A DNA stretch of 7,010 bases from JACRDV01 sp024860865 [NCBI: Methanobacteriota archaeon]. GTDB lineage: Archaea > JACRDV01. The stretch is taken from positions 1 through 7,010 of the forward strand of contig JACRDV010000019.1 of the NCBI GenBank assembly GCA_024860865.1. Reading direction: 5' to 3'. Position 1 is the stretch's first letter. The number at the start of each line of letters is the position of its first letter. This document shows positions 1-5,814 of this stretch, one piece after another. Below the pieces are notes generated by a model. It worked only from the letters and a program-made list of their open reading frames with translations. It did not search any database and was not told the origin of the DNA. The position numbers and the translations under genes are program-made.

Positions 1-2
1 CA

Positions 3-527
3 GCTTGGTTGATTTTGGTCACAATTTTAACTTATACTCTATCGAAAAGAGAAATGAGTTTAGAATTGAAAAATCTGATGTTTGAATTGGGTAAAGTTTT
101 TGGTTTCTTAGTTGCTTTAGGTCTACTGTTTACCTCTTGGAAAGTAATTACAGCTATCATGAATCCTGCGAAGTTCGCCTATGTATCTCTTTTATTAACA
201 GAGTCTTTCAGTTTATCATTCTGGGGCATTGAAATCCTATTAGGGGCGATTGTTCCGTTCTTAATCGTTTTCATCCCAAGGACTGGCAAAACATTTTCAG
301 GATTATCTGTAGCGGCTCTTTTATGTCTAATGGGTATATTCATGGTGAGATATGATTGGACAGTTGCGGGCCAAGTTATTCCTGTTAGAGGATTGCCTTC
401 CCTTTTGTATATTCCATCTTACATAGAGGCTCTAATCGTAGTTGGAATAGTGACACTTTGTGTTTTGCTTTATACATGGGGTGTAAGGAACCTTCCTTTA
501 GAACATAAAGCAGTTATTCCTACATAA
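3..527 (+). CDS. NrfD/PsrC/HybB-family integral membrane subunit, C-terminal fragment
   Basis: The reading frame is open to the left edge, so this is the C-terminal ~174 residues of a longer protein; the TTG at 9 is probably not the true start. The fragment has about four hydrophobic helices separated by short polar loops. It carries family-like signatures: a glutamate in the helix around FWGIEILLGAIVP, the late segment MVRYDWTVAGQVIP (compare R-x-x-x-V-x-G-Q-x-x-P in NrfD/HybB proteins), and a tail ending near NLPLEH. NrfD-type proteins form the quinone-interacting or proton-translocating membrane anchor of molybdopterin enzymes, [NiFe]-hydrogenases (HybB) and Hdr/Dsr-like complexes. Hydrogenase maturation genes lie about 1.1 kb away on the other strand, which favours a hydrogenase or related redox complex, but that is inference. 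The partner iron-sulfur and catalytic subunits would be to the left of the window. Confidence 0.72.
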   Translation, partial: AWLILVTILTYTLSKREMSLELKNLMFELGKVFGFLVALGLLFTSWKVITAIMNPAKFAYVSLLLTESFSLSFWGIEILLGAIVPFLIVFIPRTGKTFSGLSVAALLCLMGIFMVRYDWTVAGQVIPVRGLPSLLYIPSYIEALIVVGIVTLCVLLYTWGVRNLPLEHKAVIPT

Positions 528-548
528 CCAGAGTAATTTTTTAAGTAT

Positions 549-584
549 ATTAAATTGATTTTTTTTAAAATTAATTTAATTTTT
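549..584 (+). terminator. Hairpin plus T-run terminator after the NrfD-like gene
   Basis: The arms at 549-562 and 567-580 pair over 14 positions, with one G-U wobble, around a four-base TTTT loop. TTTT follows directly at 581-584. The hairpin begins 21 bases after the stop codon of the NrfD-like gene. The stem is nearly all A-T, so termination probably depends on the T-run as well, as is usual in archaea. The same hairpin lies beyond the 3' end of the converging PIN toxin gene, but no T-run follows it on that strand. Confidence 0.65.
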
Positions 585-660
585 AAGTCTCACTTTGCCA
601 TTACAATAAAGCTTACTTACCACAAACTTCTTTCTTCCCTTTACTTTTGTAAAAAATTAT

Positions 661-1167
661 TTATTTTTTTATTTTCTTTCCAATTTCTATGTATTCATGA
701 ATAATCTCTTTTGAAACCCAAGCAATTTCTTCATATCTTAAAACAAGTGTTGTATATTCTTCAAAAGAAATTTTGTTGAGTATCAGTGCCTCTAGTAGAA
801 TACCTAATGTCGATTTCCAATTTATCTTTAAATCCTCAGCAAAATGCCAAGCCTTTTTATCAGCGCATAAAAAAACCTTTTCATTTTTTTGAATACAAAG
901 CACTAAAGCTTCTGCCTCGCCCTCTCCAAGGCTTTTTGCTAAGCTAACAACTAAGTTTCGATATTTTTTTTCAATCGAGCTAATTTCCATCCAACCCTCT
1001 TCTAAAGCATTTTCGATGAATAAAATCTCACTAGGCTTAACCTTTGGCTTTTCAAATATTTCATGGTAAACTGCTTTTGGAATTAAAATTTTTTTATAAA
1101 GCTCTTTTAACAATGATAACTTGGCTAATTTTGCGAAATGAATTATTACAGAGGAATTTGAAATCAT
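661..1167 (-). CDS. PIN-domain toxin, DUF3368 family
   Basis: A 168-residue protein of normal DUF3368 length, starting with ATG. DUF3368 proteins are PIN-fold ribonucleases predicted to be toxins paired with UPF0175 antitoxins. Family landmarks run in order: the N-terminal strand SNSSVIIHFAKL (residues 3-14), ILIPKAVYHEI (28-37, with acidic E36), the GEGEAEAL acidic motif (81-88), CADKKAWHFAE (101-111, with D103), and the STLGILLEA segment (119-127). The first metal-binding Asp of classical PIN domains is Asn here (N4). My recollection is that several archaeal DUF3368 members also read SNSS, so this may be a subfamily trait and not inactivation. The antitoxin is the neighbouring gene on the opposite strand, divergent instead of in an operon. 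The TATA box inside the shared palindrome predicts a transcript start about 4 nt before the ATG, an almost leaderless mRNA. No Shine-Dalgarno site is visible. Confidence 0.85.
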   Translation of the reverse strand: MISNSSVIIHFAKLAKLSLLKELYKKILIPKAVYHEIFEKPKVKPSEILFIENALEEGWMEISSIEKKYRNLVVSLAKSLGEGEAEALVLCIQKNEKVFLCADKKAWHFAEDLKINWKSTLGILLEALILNKISFEEYTTLVLRYEEIAWVSKEIIHEYIEIGKKIKK

Positions 1168-1187
1168 TAGATTACTTCTGCTTAAAA

Positions 1188-1207
1188 AGTAATATTTAAA
1201 TATTACT
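1188..1207. promoter_or_regulatory. 20-bp perfect palindrome with TATA boxes on both strands; probable autoregulatory operator
   Basis: The sequence is a perfect palindrome with half-site AGTAATATTT. It contains TTTAAATA on the plus strand (1195-1202) and the same octamer on the minus strand (1193-1200), which matches an archaeal TATA box facing each gene. The minus box is correctly spaced for a start near 1171, just before the toxin ATG at 1167. Further ATTACT half-sites occur at 1171-1176 and 1210-1215, and TTACTAAA is tandemly repeated at 1203-1218. RHH proteins bind such half-site arrays as dimers or tetramers. The antitoxin could therefore block TBP and silence both genes; this is inference. 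Confidence 0.7.
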
Positions 1208-1218
1208 AAATTACTAAA

Positions 1219-1226
1219 TTTAAATA
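1219..1226 (+). promoter_or_regulatory. TATA box of the UPF0175 antitoxin gene
   Basis: This is a second TTTAAATA, 58 bases before the antitoxin ATG. A start about 26 nt downstream (near 1249) would leave a leader of about 28 nt that includes the GAGGT ribosome-binding site. The copy inside the palindrome (1195-1202) is an alternative that would give a leader of about 50 nt. Confidence 0.5.
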
Positions 1227-1230
1227 AAAA

Positions 1231-1258
1231 ATAGCAAGTACCTGAAAACTTTTGCTAT
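1231..1258 (+). repeat. Inverted repeat in the antitoxin leader region
   Basis: ATAGCAA (1231-1237) and TTGCTAT (1252-1258) are perfect inverted arms around a 14-base spacer. The pairing extends by GT/AC if two T residues are bulged. It could be an additional operator, or a leader hairpin if transcription starts at the upstream TATA box. Short arms make the call tentative. Confidence 0.35.
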
Positions 1259-1276
1259 CAAGAAAGAGGTTGAAAA

Positions 1277-1612
1277 ATGGATTCTACTGAAAAAATGGAA
1301 AGAACATCGGTGCTCCTGCCACATAAGTATTTAAAAGAAATCGATCAAATAGCTGAGGAACAAGGGTTAGATCGAACGACTTTAGTTCGCCAGTTGTTGA
1401 TTTCTGGAATTAAAGAATATAAAATAAAGTTAGCAGTTGAGCTCTATCGCGCTGAAAAAATTTCACTGGGCAAAGCTGCAGAAATTGCCGATATTTCAAT
1501 TTGGGAAATGATGGATATACTTAGAGAACAAAAAATTCCGCTTGCTTATCGGCTCTCTGATGCGCGTGAGGAAATAAAAAGGATACTGAAAGAACATAAA
1601 ATTTCGATATAA
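1277..1612 (+). CDS. RHH-type UPF0175 antitoxin
   Basis: A 111-residue protein. Residues 8-48 form a ribbon-helix-helix DNA-binding domain: the strand RTSVLLP, then helices around KYLKEIDQIAEEQG and DRTTLVRQLLISGIKEY. Residues 50-97 match the UPF0175 region, with the KISLGKAAEIADISIWEMMDIL helix-turn-helix-like segment and the conserved IPLAYRLSD motif. UPF0175 proteins are predicted antitoxins of DUF3368 PIN toxins, and exactly such a toxin lies on the other strand 109 bp away. The ATG is supported by GAGGT at 1266-1270 with 6-nt spacing. The RHH presumably binds the palindrome between the two genes, and the C-terminal part presumably neutralises the toxin. RHH plus UPF0175 is an ordinary archaeal architecture, not a new fusion; the divergent layout is what is unusual. 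Confidence 0.87.
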   Translation: MDSTEKMERTSVLLPHKYLKEIDQIAEEQGLDRTTLVRQLLISGIKEYKIKLAVELYRAEKISLGKAAEIADISIWEMMDILREQKIPLAYRLSDAREEIKRILKEHKISI

Positions 1613-1661
1613 TATTAACAATTTGTATTAAAAAATGTAAAATAAAAACTTTAATATTATA
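1608..1661. terminator. Inverted repeat between convergent antitoxin and hypB genes, possible two-way terminator
   Basis: The 11-base arms TATAATATTAA (1608-1618) and TTAATATTATA (1651-1661) are perfectly complementary across a 32-base A-rich spacer. Each arm overlaps the stop codon of one gene: TAA at 1610-1612 for the antitoxin and TAA at 1657-1659 (minus) for hypB. The A-run at 1630-1635 becomes a U-run in the hypB transcript. It may end transcription from both sides, but an all A-T stem with a long loop is weak. Confidence 0.35.
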
Positions 1662-2331
1662 ATCCTAATGCACTAATAACTCCGGCAATTCCTTCTCCAT
1701 CTCTACAACTTGTTTTCACTACTTTTGCATTTGGATTTATCGCATAAACATCTCTTTCTAATTTTTCTACAGCAACTTCCATCGCACTTGCCAAATCTAT
1801 TTTATTGATAACAACTACATCTGTGCCCATAAAAATGAAAGGGTGTTTAACCACCATATAAGGTCCTTCTGTTACACTAATTACAACAATTCGCTTTTCT
1901 GAACCTAGAGGAAAATCCGCTGGGCAAATTAGGTTTCCAACATTTTCAATAAATAAGAGGTCCACATTGTTTAAATCGACTTTCTGAAGCGCCTTTTTCA
2001 CAAGATTTGCATCTAGGTGGCATTCCTTTCCAGTATTTATTTGAATGACTTCAACACCATGCCTTCCAACTCTATTTGCATCTATAGTGGTTGTTAGGTC
2101 GCCATTAAAAACAACAATTTTATATTTATTTTTTAATTTTTGGACTAGCAATTCAATAAGAGATGTTTTTCCAGATCCTATAGAACCCAAAATATCTATT
2201 GCTTTAACTCCATATTTTTTGAGTAATTCCTTGTTTTCTTCCGCAAGTTTTTCATTTGCTTTAAGCAAATCTGTTTCAAGCTCTATGTCATAAATTTCTC
2301 CTTCTTCTGCTTTGATTATTTCTTTAATCAC
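1657..2331 (-). CDS. hypB: Hydrogenase nickel incorporation GTPase HypB
   Basis: HypB is a SIMIBI-class GTPase that works with HypA to deliver nickel to the [NiFe]-hydrogenase precursor in the cytoplasm. The 224-residue sequence has the P-loop GSIGSGKTS (49-57), the GDLTTTIDANR switch region (77-87), the metal-site pair C104-H105 in TGKECHLDA, C136 in ENVGNLICP, the guanine-specificity motif NKID (176-179) and a SCRDGEG G5-like loop (208-214). These Cys/His residues correspond to the inter-subunit metal site of archaeal HypB. The histidine-rich N-terminal nickel-storage stretch of many bacterial HypBs is absent, as in typical archaeal forms. Translation starts at GTG. A TGAGGT upstream combines the stop codon of hypC with the ribosome-binding site, so the two genes are translationally coupled. 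HypA is not in this window. Confidence 0.96.
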   Translation of the reverse strand: MIKEIIKAEEGEIYDIELETDLLKANEKLAEENKELLKKYGVKAIDILGSIGSGKTSLIELLVQKLKNKYKIVVFNGDLTTTIDANRVGRHGVEVIQINTGKECHLDANLVKKALQKVDLNNVDLLFIENVGNLICPADFPLGSEKRIVVISVTEGPYMVVKHPFIFMGTDVVVINKIDLASAMEVAVEKLERDVYAINPNAKVVKTSCRDGEGIAGVISALGL

Positions 2332-2334
2332 AAT

Positions 2335-2343
2335 TAAACCTCA
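2335..2343 (-). promoter_or_regulatory. Ribosome-binding site of hypB overlapping the hypC stop codon
   Basis: Read on the minus strand, the sequence is TGAGGTTTA. The TGA at 2343-2341 ends hypC, and GAGGT within it is the Shine-Dalgarno site for the hypB GTG six bases further on. This supports the GTG start and implies that ribosomes finishing hypC feed hypB. Confidence 0.7.
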
Positions 2344-2571
2344 TGTCGATGTAATATCAGCGCTTAACATTTCGTTCCATAATTGGATCGTTTCTCTAGC
2401 TGCTTCCTCGTCTAATACTTGAATTGCAAAGCCAGCATGAACTATAACATACTCTCCAACTTGAACATCTACTAGAGAAATGTTTACTTCTCTTGTTGTT
2501 CCTTGTCCAAAATCAACTTTTGCAAAATTTCCTTTTTTCTTAATTACTTTCCCTGGAATGGCTAAGCACAT
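2341..2571 (-). CDS. hypC: Hydrogenase assembly chaperone HypC/HupF
   Basis: A 76-residue protein of typical HypC length. It begins with the diagnostic MCLAIPGKV, in which Cys2 (exposed after methionine removal) contacts the iron and the hydrogenase large-subunit precursor. The conserved region YVIVHAGFAIQVLDEEAARET (41-61) includes H45, equivalent to the conserved HypC histidine. Between them is the small beta-barrel of the OB-like HypC fold. HypC partners HypD in assembling the Fe(CN)2CO group and then delivers it to the large subunit. The gene sits 45 bp after hypF and 9 bp before hypB on the same strand, in one operon. The ATG is fixed by the MCLAIPG motif, although the nearest Shine-Dalgarno-like sequence is weak and distant. 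Confidence 0.96.
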   Translation of the reverse strand: MCLAIPGKVIKKKGNFAKVDFGQGTTREVNISLVDVQVGEYVIVHAGFAIQVLDEEAARETIQLWNEMLSADITST

Positions 2572-2616
2572 AACAATCAGTTTTATCTCTTTAGATATTA
2601 TTTTTCAAAAAATAAA

Positions 2617-4884
2617 TCATTTTTCATAGCTAGTTGCAATCGCTTGTCCAAATGAAATTCCACCATCTCCAGGCGGTACTTGGACATTTGTGACAAACTT
2701 TAGCCCAGCCATTTCTACTTCCTTTTTTATCGCCAAAGTAATAAACTCGTTGTATGCAACTCCTCCTGAAAACCCGATTGTATCAATACCCAATTTCTTT
2801 GCCTCTTCTATAGCAAGTTGAGCTAGACCTATTGCAATGTAAGATTGTGCCGAGCATGCTAAGTCAGCAACGGGATATTTGCTCATATTATCATAAATTT
2901 GACTTAAAAGATAAGTAGTGTTTAAAGTATTTCCATTTGTTTCAGGAGATAACTGAAGCGCATCCTTCCCTTTTATTGCTACTGACTCTAATTTCATTGC
3001 TGGTTCGCCTTCATAAGTCCGCTCATAACATATTCCTAATAGAGCCGAAACAGCATCCAAAACTCTGCCACAACTTGTTGTTTTGATGAAATTCCCTTGC
3101 TTGAGTTGCTTAAGAACAATCTCGACCTCTTTTTCGCCATGTGGAAAGTGTTTAACATTTGAGAGTAGCCATTTTTCTATATCTGTTGCACTATGAAGTA
3201 TTCCAACGACCATCCTTGCAGGATATTTAGTCGCTAGGTCGCCGCCGATCATAGGTTGCTCTTGGAGATGCCCAACACGTTGGAACCCATTGGAATTACA
3301 AAATAAAACTTCACCTCCCCAAACATTGCCGTCTGAACCGTAACCAATGCCATCGCAGGCAATGCCAATAATCTCTGAAATATTATGCTCGCCCATTAAT
3401 GATGCGATGTGTGCATGATGATGTTGAACTGGGATAACATTGCATCCAAGTTTATTCCCTAACTCATGGGCGAGTTTTGTTGTATGAAATCTAGGATGCA
3501 AGTCACAGGCCACAACTTCGACTTTACTATTTGTTAACTTTATCAAGTGATTTGTGGCACTTTTTAAGAATTCAAAAGTTTCAAACTTCTCTATATCTCC
3601 AATATGTTGAGAAATAAAAGCTTTGTTTCCTAGTAGAACGCATGTAGTTGCATTGAGCTCTGCGCTAATTCCTAATGTACAATGGTTTATAGAATACTTC
3701 AAATGGATTGGTGCTGGTGCATATCCTCGAGACCTACGAATTATGCTTGGAATTTTATTATTAATGCGAACAACTGAATCATCACATCGCTGGGCAATTT
3801 TTCTATCGTGAAATAGGAAGAAGTCAACTACAGAACCTAGTTCCTTTATAGCCCGGTCATTTTCCTTAATAATTGGCTCATTTGGGGGGTTTGCGCTGGT
3901 CATTATAAAAGCAGGTTCTTGCACTTGATCAAACAGCATTGAGTGTAAACCAGTATATGGAAGCATAACTCCAATGTTATGTAAACCTGGCGAGATTAAA
4001 TCTGAAAGATAATAATCATCACTTTTCCTCAATAAAACAATCGGTTTTATATACGAAGTTAAAAGCTTGGCTTCCTCCTCGCTTACTTCTGCAAATGTCT
4101 TTATCGTTTCTAAATCGCGAGCCATTATTGCAAATGGTTTTTGGGATCTATGCTTAGTTTTTCTCAATCTTTTTACCGGGTCGGACCTAGTAGTTGCAGC
4201 TGCAATATGAAAACCACCATTGCCTTTTATTGCAACAATATAGCCTTCTTCAAGCAACCTCCCAGCTTCCCTAATAGGATCTCCGCGTTTAATGAGTTCT
4301 CCACCGTTATTTGTTAAAAATATCTTTGGGCCACATTTTGAACATGCAACTGTTTGCGCATGAAATCTTCGATTCGATGGATCAGTATATTCTATTTTAC
4401 ATTCGTTGCACATTAAAAATTCTTGCATGGTGGTGTTAGGTCTATCGTAAGGAAGTTCCTCAATTATACTGTACCTGGGACCACAGTCTGTACACGTGAT
4501 GAAAAAATAATCGTAACGTCTATTATTTGAATCTCTAAGCTCAGCTAAACATTCGTTACAAATTGAGACATCTGGTGGAATTACTGAACCAGAGAGCTCG
4601 CCACCTTCAGAGCTTTTAAGAATTGTAAACTTTTCAAACTCTTTCTTTTCTTCAGAATAATTTGTGATTAGATCATAAATTTGAGCTAAAGGGGGCTTTT
4701 TTTCCTCTAAATCGGTGAGAAATTGTTTAATATTATTATCATTTCCTTCAACAACTATTTCAACACCAGCGTCTCCTCTATTCCGTACAAAGCCAACCAA
4801 TTTATTTTTTACGGCAATTCGATAGATAAATGGCCGAAAACCTACACCCTGGACAATTCCTTTAATAGTAATCTCGGCACGCAA
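2617..4884 (-). CDS. hypF: Carbamoyltransferase HypF
   Basis: HypF makes the cyanide ligand precursor of [NiFe]-hydrogenases: it converts carbamoyl phosphate and ATP to carbamoyl-adenylate and passes the carbamoyl group to HypE. The 755-residue length matches full-length family members (about 750). Domains in order: an acylphosphatase-like domain (about 1-90) with GIVQGVGFRPFIYR; a zinc-finger region with four CxxC pairs (C109/C112, C131/C134, C159/C162, C181/C184); a YrdC-like domain (about 200-385) with KGNGGFHIAA and the MTSANPPNEP segment; and a Kae1-like carbamoyltransferase domain with metal ligands in QHHHAHIAS (487-495), ACDGIGYGSDG (509-519), SCGRVLDAVSALLG (604-617), GFSGGVAYNE (704-713) and PPGDGGISFGQA (737-748). 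All appear intact. Translation starts at TTG, supported by GTGGAG seven bases upstream. It is the first gene of the hypF-hypC-hypB operon. Confidence 0.97.
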   Translation of the reverse strand: MRAEITIKGIVQGVGFRPFIYRIAVKNKLVGFVRNRGDAGVEIVVEGNDNNIKQFLTDLEEKKPPLAQIYDLITNYSEEKKEFEKFTILKSSEGGELSGSVIPPDVSICNECLAELRDSNNRRYDYFFITCTDCGPRYSIIEELPYDRPNTTMQEFLMCNECKIEYTDPSNRRFHAQTVACSKCGPKIFLTNNGGELIKRGDPIREAGRLLEEGYIVAIKGNGGFHIAAATTRSDPVKRLRKTKHRSQKPFAIMARDLETIKTFAEVSEEEAKLLTSYIKPIVLLRKSDDYYLSDLISPGLHNIGVMLPYTGLHSMLFDQVQEPAFIMTSANPPNEPIIKENDRAIKELGSVVDFFLFHDRKIAQRCDDSVVRINNKIPSIIRRSRGYAPAPIHLKYSINHCTLGISAELNATTCVLLGNKAFISQHIGDIEKFETFEFLKSATNHLIKLTNSKVEVVACDLHPRFHTTKLAHELGNKLGCNVIPVQHHHAHIASLMGEHNISEIIGIACDGIGYGSDGNVWGGEVLFCNSNGFQRVGHLQEQPMIGGDLATKYPARMVVGILHSATDIEKWLLSNVKHFPHGEKEVEIVLKQLKQGNFIKTTSCGRVLDAVSALLGICYERTYEGEPAMKLESVAIKGKDALQLSPETNGNTLNTTYLLSQIYDNMSKYPVADLACSAQSYIAIGLAQLAIEEAKKLGIDTIGFSGGVAYNEFITLAIKKEVEMAGLKFVTNVQVPPGDGGISFGQAIATSYEK

Positions 4885-4891
4885 CTTATTT

Positions 4892-4897
4892 CTCCAC
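4892..4897 (-). promoter_or_regulatory. Ribosome-binding site deciding the hypF TTG start
   Basis: Read on the minus strand this is GTGGAG, seven bases before the TTG at 4884-4882. The acylphosphatase domain begins directly after it, so the unusual start codon is well supported. Confidence 0.7.
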
Positions 4898-4932
4898 TTA
4901 TATTAGATAAGCATGATTCTATTTTATTTGAA

Positions 4933-4940
4933 TTATTTAA
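4933..4940 (-). promoter_or_regulatory. Candidate TATA box for the hyp operon
   Basis: Read on the minus strand this is TTAAATAA in a very A+T-rich stretch. A start about 26 nt downstream, near 4911, would give a leader of about 26 nt that contains the hypF ribosome-binding site. Other A+T-rich octamers lie nearby, so the exact box is uncertain. Confidence 0.35.
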
Positions 4941-4986
4941 TTGATTTTAATTTAGAAAAAGATTACAACAAAACCCTCGCGCTTGG

Positions 4987-4996
4987 ATTGGCCAAT
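4987..4996. repeat. 10-bp palindrome upstream of the hyp promoter
   Basis: ATTGGCCAAT is a perfect palindrome in one of the few G+C-containing spots of the vapC-hypF gap, about 50 bp upstream of the proposed hyp TATA box. It could be a regulator site for hyp expression. A 10-bp palindrome alone is weak evidence. Confidence 0.25.
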
Positions 4997-5084
4997 AAAA
5001 AGGTTTCACCATAATCTGCTTTGACAGAAATCTTTATGGATATCTAATTCTATATACGGCAGCTCACTTTATTATTATTCTGAG

Positions 5085-5504
5085 TTAACTAATAGGATTT
5101 CTGAATTTTATCTCTCTGTTGTCAAGTTTTATACCCTTCAGATTGATAATTTTTTTATCATTGGTCCACATTTCAGCTATTTTGTTATGGAGATAACAAC
5201 CGATAATTAGAGAATCTCTGCCACCAAGATTATATTTCTCAGCGAGAGCCAAACAAAATGAAGTAGTTGTTTTTGTTTGGTTTATAAAAATTGTTCTCGA
5301 ATCATTGATAAAATTTACTAGCTTTTTTCTTGCATCACTTGGTTTCATTTTGCTTATGAAAACTAAAGTGTGATAAGTTTCATGGATTGCAGTTGGATTA
5401 GTATACCAATTTTCCAATTTTGAAATGGCGTTTATCACCATTTTATTTTCAGGATACTTAGGATCCAAAAAATAAACTAAAATATTTGTATCTAGACCGA
5501 TCAT
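5085..5504 (-). CDS. vapC: VapC-family PIN-domain ribonuclease toxin
   Basis: A PIN-domain protein of 139 residues from the chosen ATG. Metal-binding acidic residues are in the expected places: the first Asp in MIGLDTNILVYFLD, Glu in NPTAIHETYHTL, Asp in LGGRDSLIIGCYL, and Asp in MWTNDKKI. These give the D-E-D-D set of an active VapC, which cleaves RNA such as tRNA. I prefer the ATG at 5504 because family members usually begin directly at this strand. A TTG at 5516 would add four residues (MGLK) and lies 2 bp after the stop codon of the upstream gene. Neither start has a strong Shine-Dalgarno site, so coupling to the upstream antitoxin is likely. The upstream AbrB-type gene is the expected VapB partner. 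The segment between the last two aspartates is canonical, and nothing looks broken. Confidence 0.88.
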   Translation of the reverse strand: MIGLDTNILVYFLDPKYPENKMVINAISKLENWYTNPTAIHETYHTLVFISKMKPSDARKKLVNFINDSRTIFINQTKTTTSFCLALAEKYNLGGRDSLIIGCYLHNKIAEMWTNDKKIINLKGIKLDNREIKFRNPIS

Positions 5505-5518
5505 TTTTAAGCCCAATT

Positions 5519-5752
5519 TTAGAACATCTTCATTTCTTCCGGCCTAGCCAATCTAGGCTTGCCAGTTCGTGGTGGATCCCATCGCGCTATTTCTATCAAT
5601 CGGTCTTTTTTCTTTGGTATTTTCTTCAAAACAAATCTACCGTTTACTTTCTCAAATCTCACCAGTTCTCCTTTTTTAAGCCCTAACTCCTCGAGGATAT
5701 CCTTTGATAGCACTATTCTACCCTTTTCATCAATAGTCGATTCTATTTTAAT
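5519..5752 (-). CDS. vapB: AbrB/SpoVT-type VapB antitoxin, non-standard start
   Basis: The swapped-hairpin AbrB domain reads IKIESTIDEKGRIVLSKDIL followed by EELGLKKGELVRFEKVNGRFVLKKI. A C-terminal tail with RLIEIARWDPPRTGKPRL, of the kind that wraps around a VapC toxin, follows. The first standard start codon in frame is GTG at 5713, which falls inside the domain (the V of GRIVLSK) and would remove the DNA-contacting DEKGR loop. The frame stays open upstream to 5818, but with no ATG, GTG or TTG. The ATT at 5752 is the position where homologues usually start. A TATA box at 5779-5787 predicts transcription from about 5757, nearly leaderless for that ATT. Possible explanations are AUU initiation, a missing base near 5753, or a truncated 64-residue protein from 5713. 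The gene lies directly upstream of vapC in the same operon and probably represses it. Confidence 0.8.
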   Translation of the reverse strand: MKIESTIDEKGRIVLSKDILEELGLKKGELVRFEKVNGRFVLKKIPKKKDRLIEIARWDPPRTGKPRLARPEEMKMF

Positions 5753-5775
5753 CCCACTTCTATTTGTGGGATAAA

Positions 5776-5803
5776 CTATATTTATAATTTGCGCTATATT
5801 TAT
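5776..5803 (-). promoter_or_regulatory. vapBC promoter with duplicated TATA-like element
   Basis: CTATATTTAT occurs at 5776-5785 and again at 5794-5803, 18 bp apart start to start. On the minus strand each reads ATAAATATAG, and the proximal one is part of TTATAAATA (5779-5787). The proximal box predicts a start near 5757. The duplication could serve as two promoters or as a paired operator for VapB. Confidence 0.45.
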
Positions 5804-5814
5804 GGAAAAATCCC

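Noticed and set aside
1168-1276. Tandem TTACTAAA repeats as the start of a CRISPR-like or other repeat array
   Set aside because: Only two 8-base copies occur without spacers; operator half-sites explain them better.
1277-1612. RHH plus UPF0175 as a novel fusion
   Set aside because: An N-terminal RHH-like region is usual in archaeal UPF0175 proteins, so the architecture is ordinary.
2045-2293. Plus-strand open frame of 82 codons
   Set aside because: It lies fully antisense to hypB, whose motifs are intact, and its Ser/Pro/Phe-rich translation is typical of a shadow frame.
3623-3811. Plus-strand open frame of 62 codons
   Set aside because: It is antisense to the well-conserved hypF, with no recognisable domain.
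4723-4944. Plus-strand open frame of 73 codons over the hypF start
   Set aside because: It is mostly antisense to the acylphosphatase domain of HypF. Asn/Ile/Phe-rich composition fits a shadow.
4885-5084. Possible tRNA or small gene in the vapC-hypF gap
   Set aside because: No cloverleaf arms or convincing reading frame were seen on either strand; only promoter-like A+T-rich sequence and a 10-bp palindrome.
5486-5774. Two plus-strand open frames across vapB
   Set aside because: Both are antisense to vapB and the start of vapC, which have clear family motifs; the translations are low-complexity Phe/Ser-rich.
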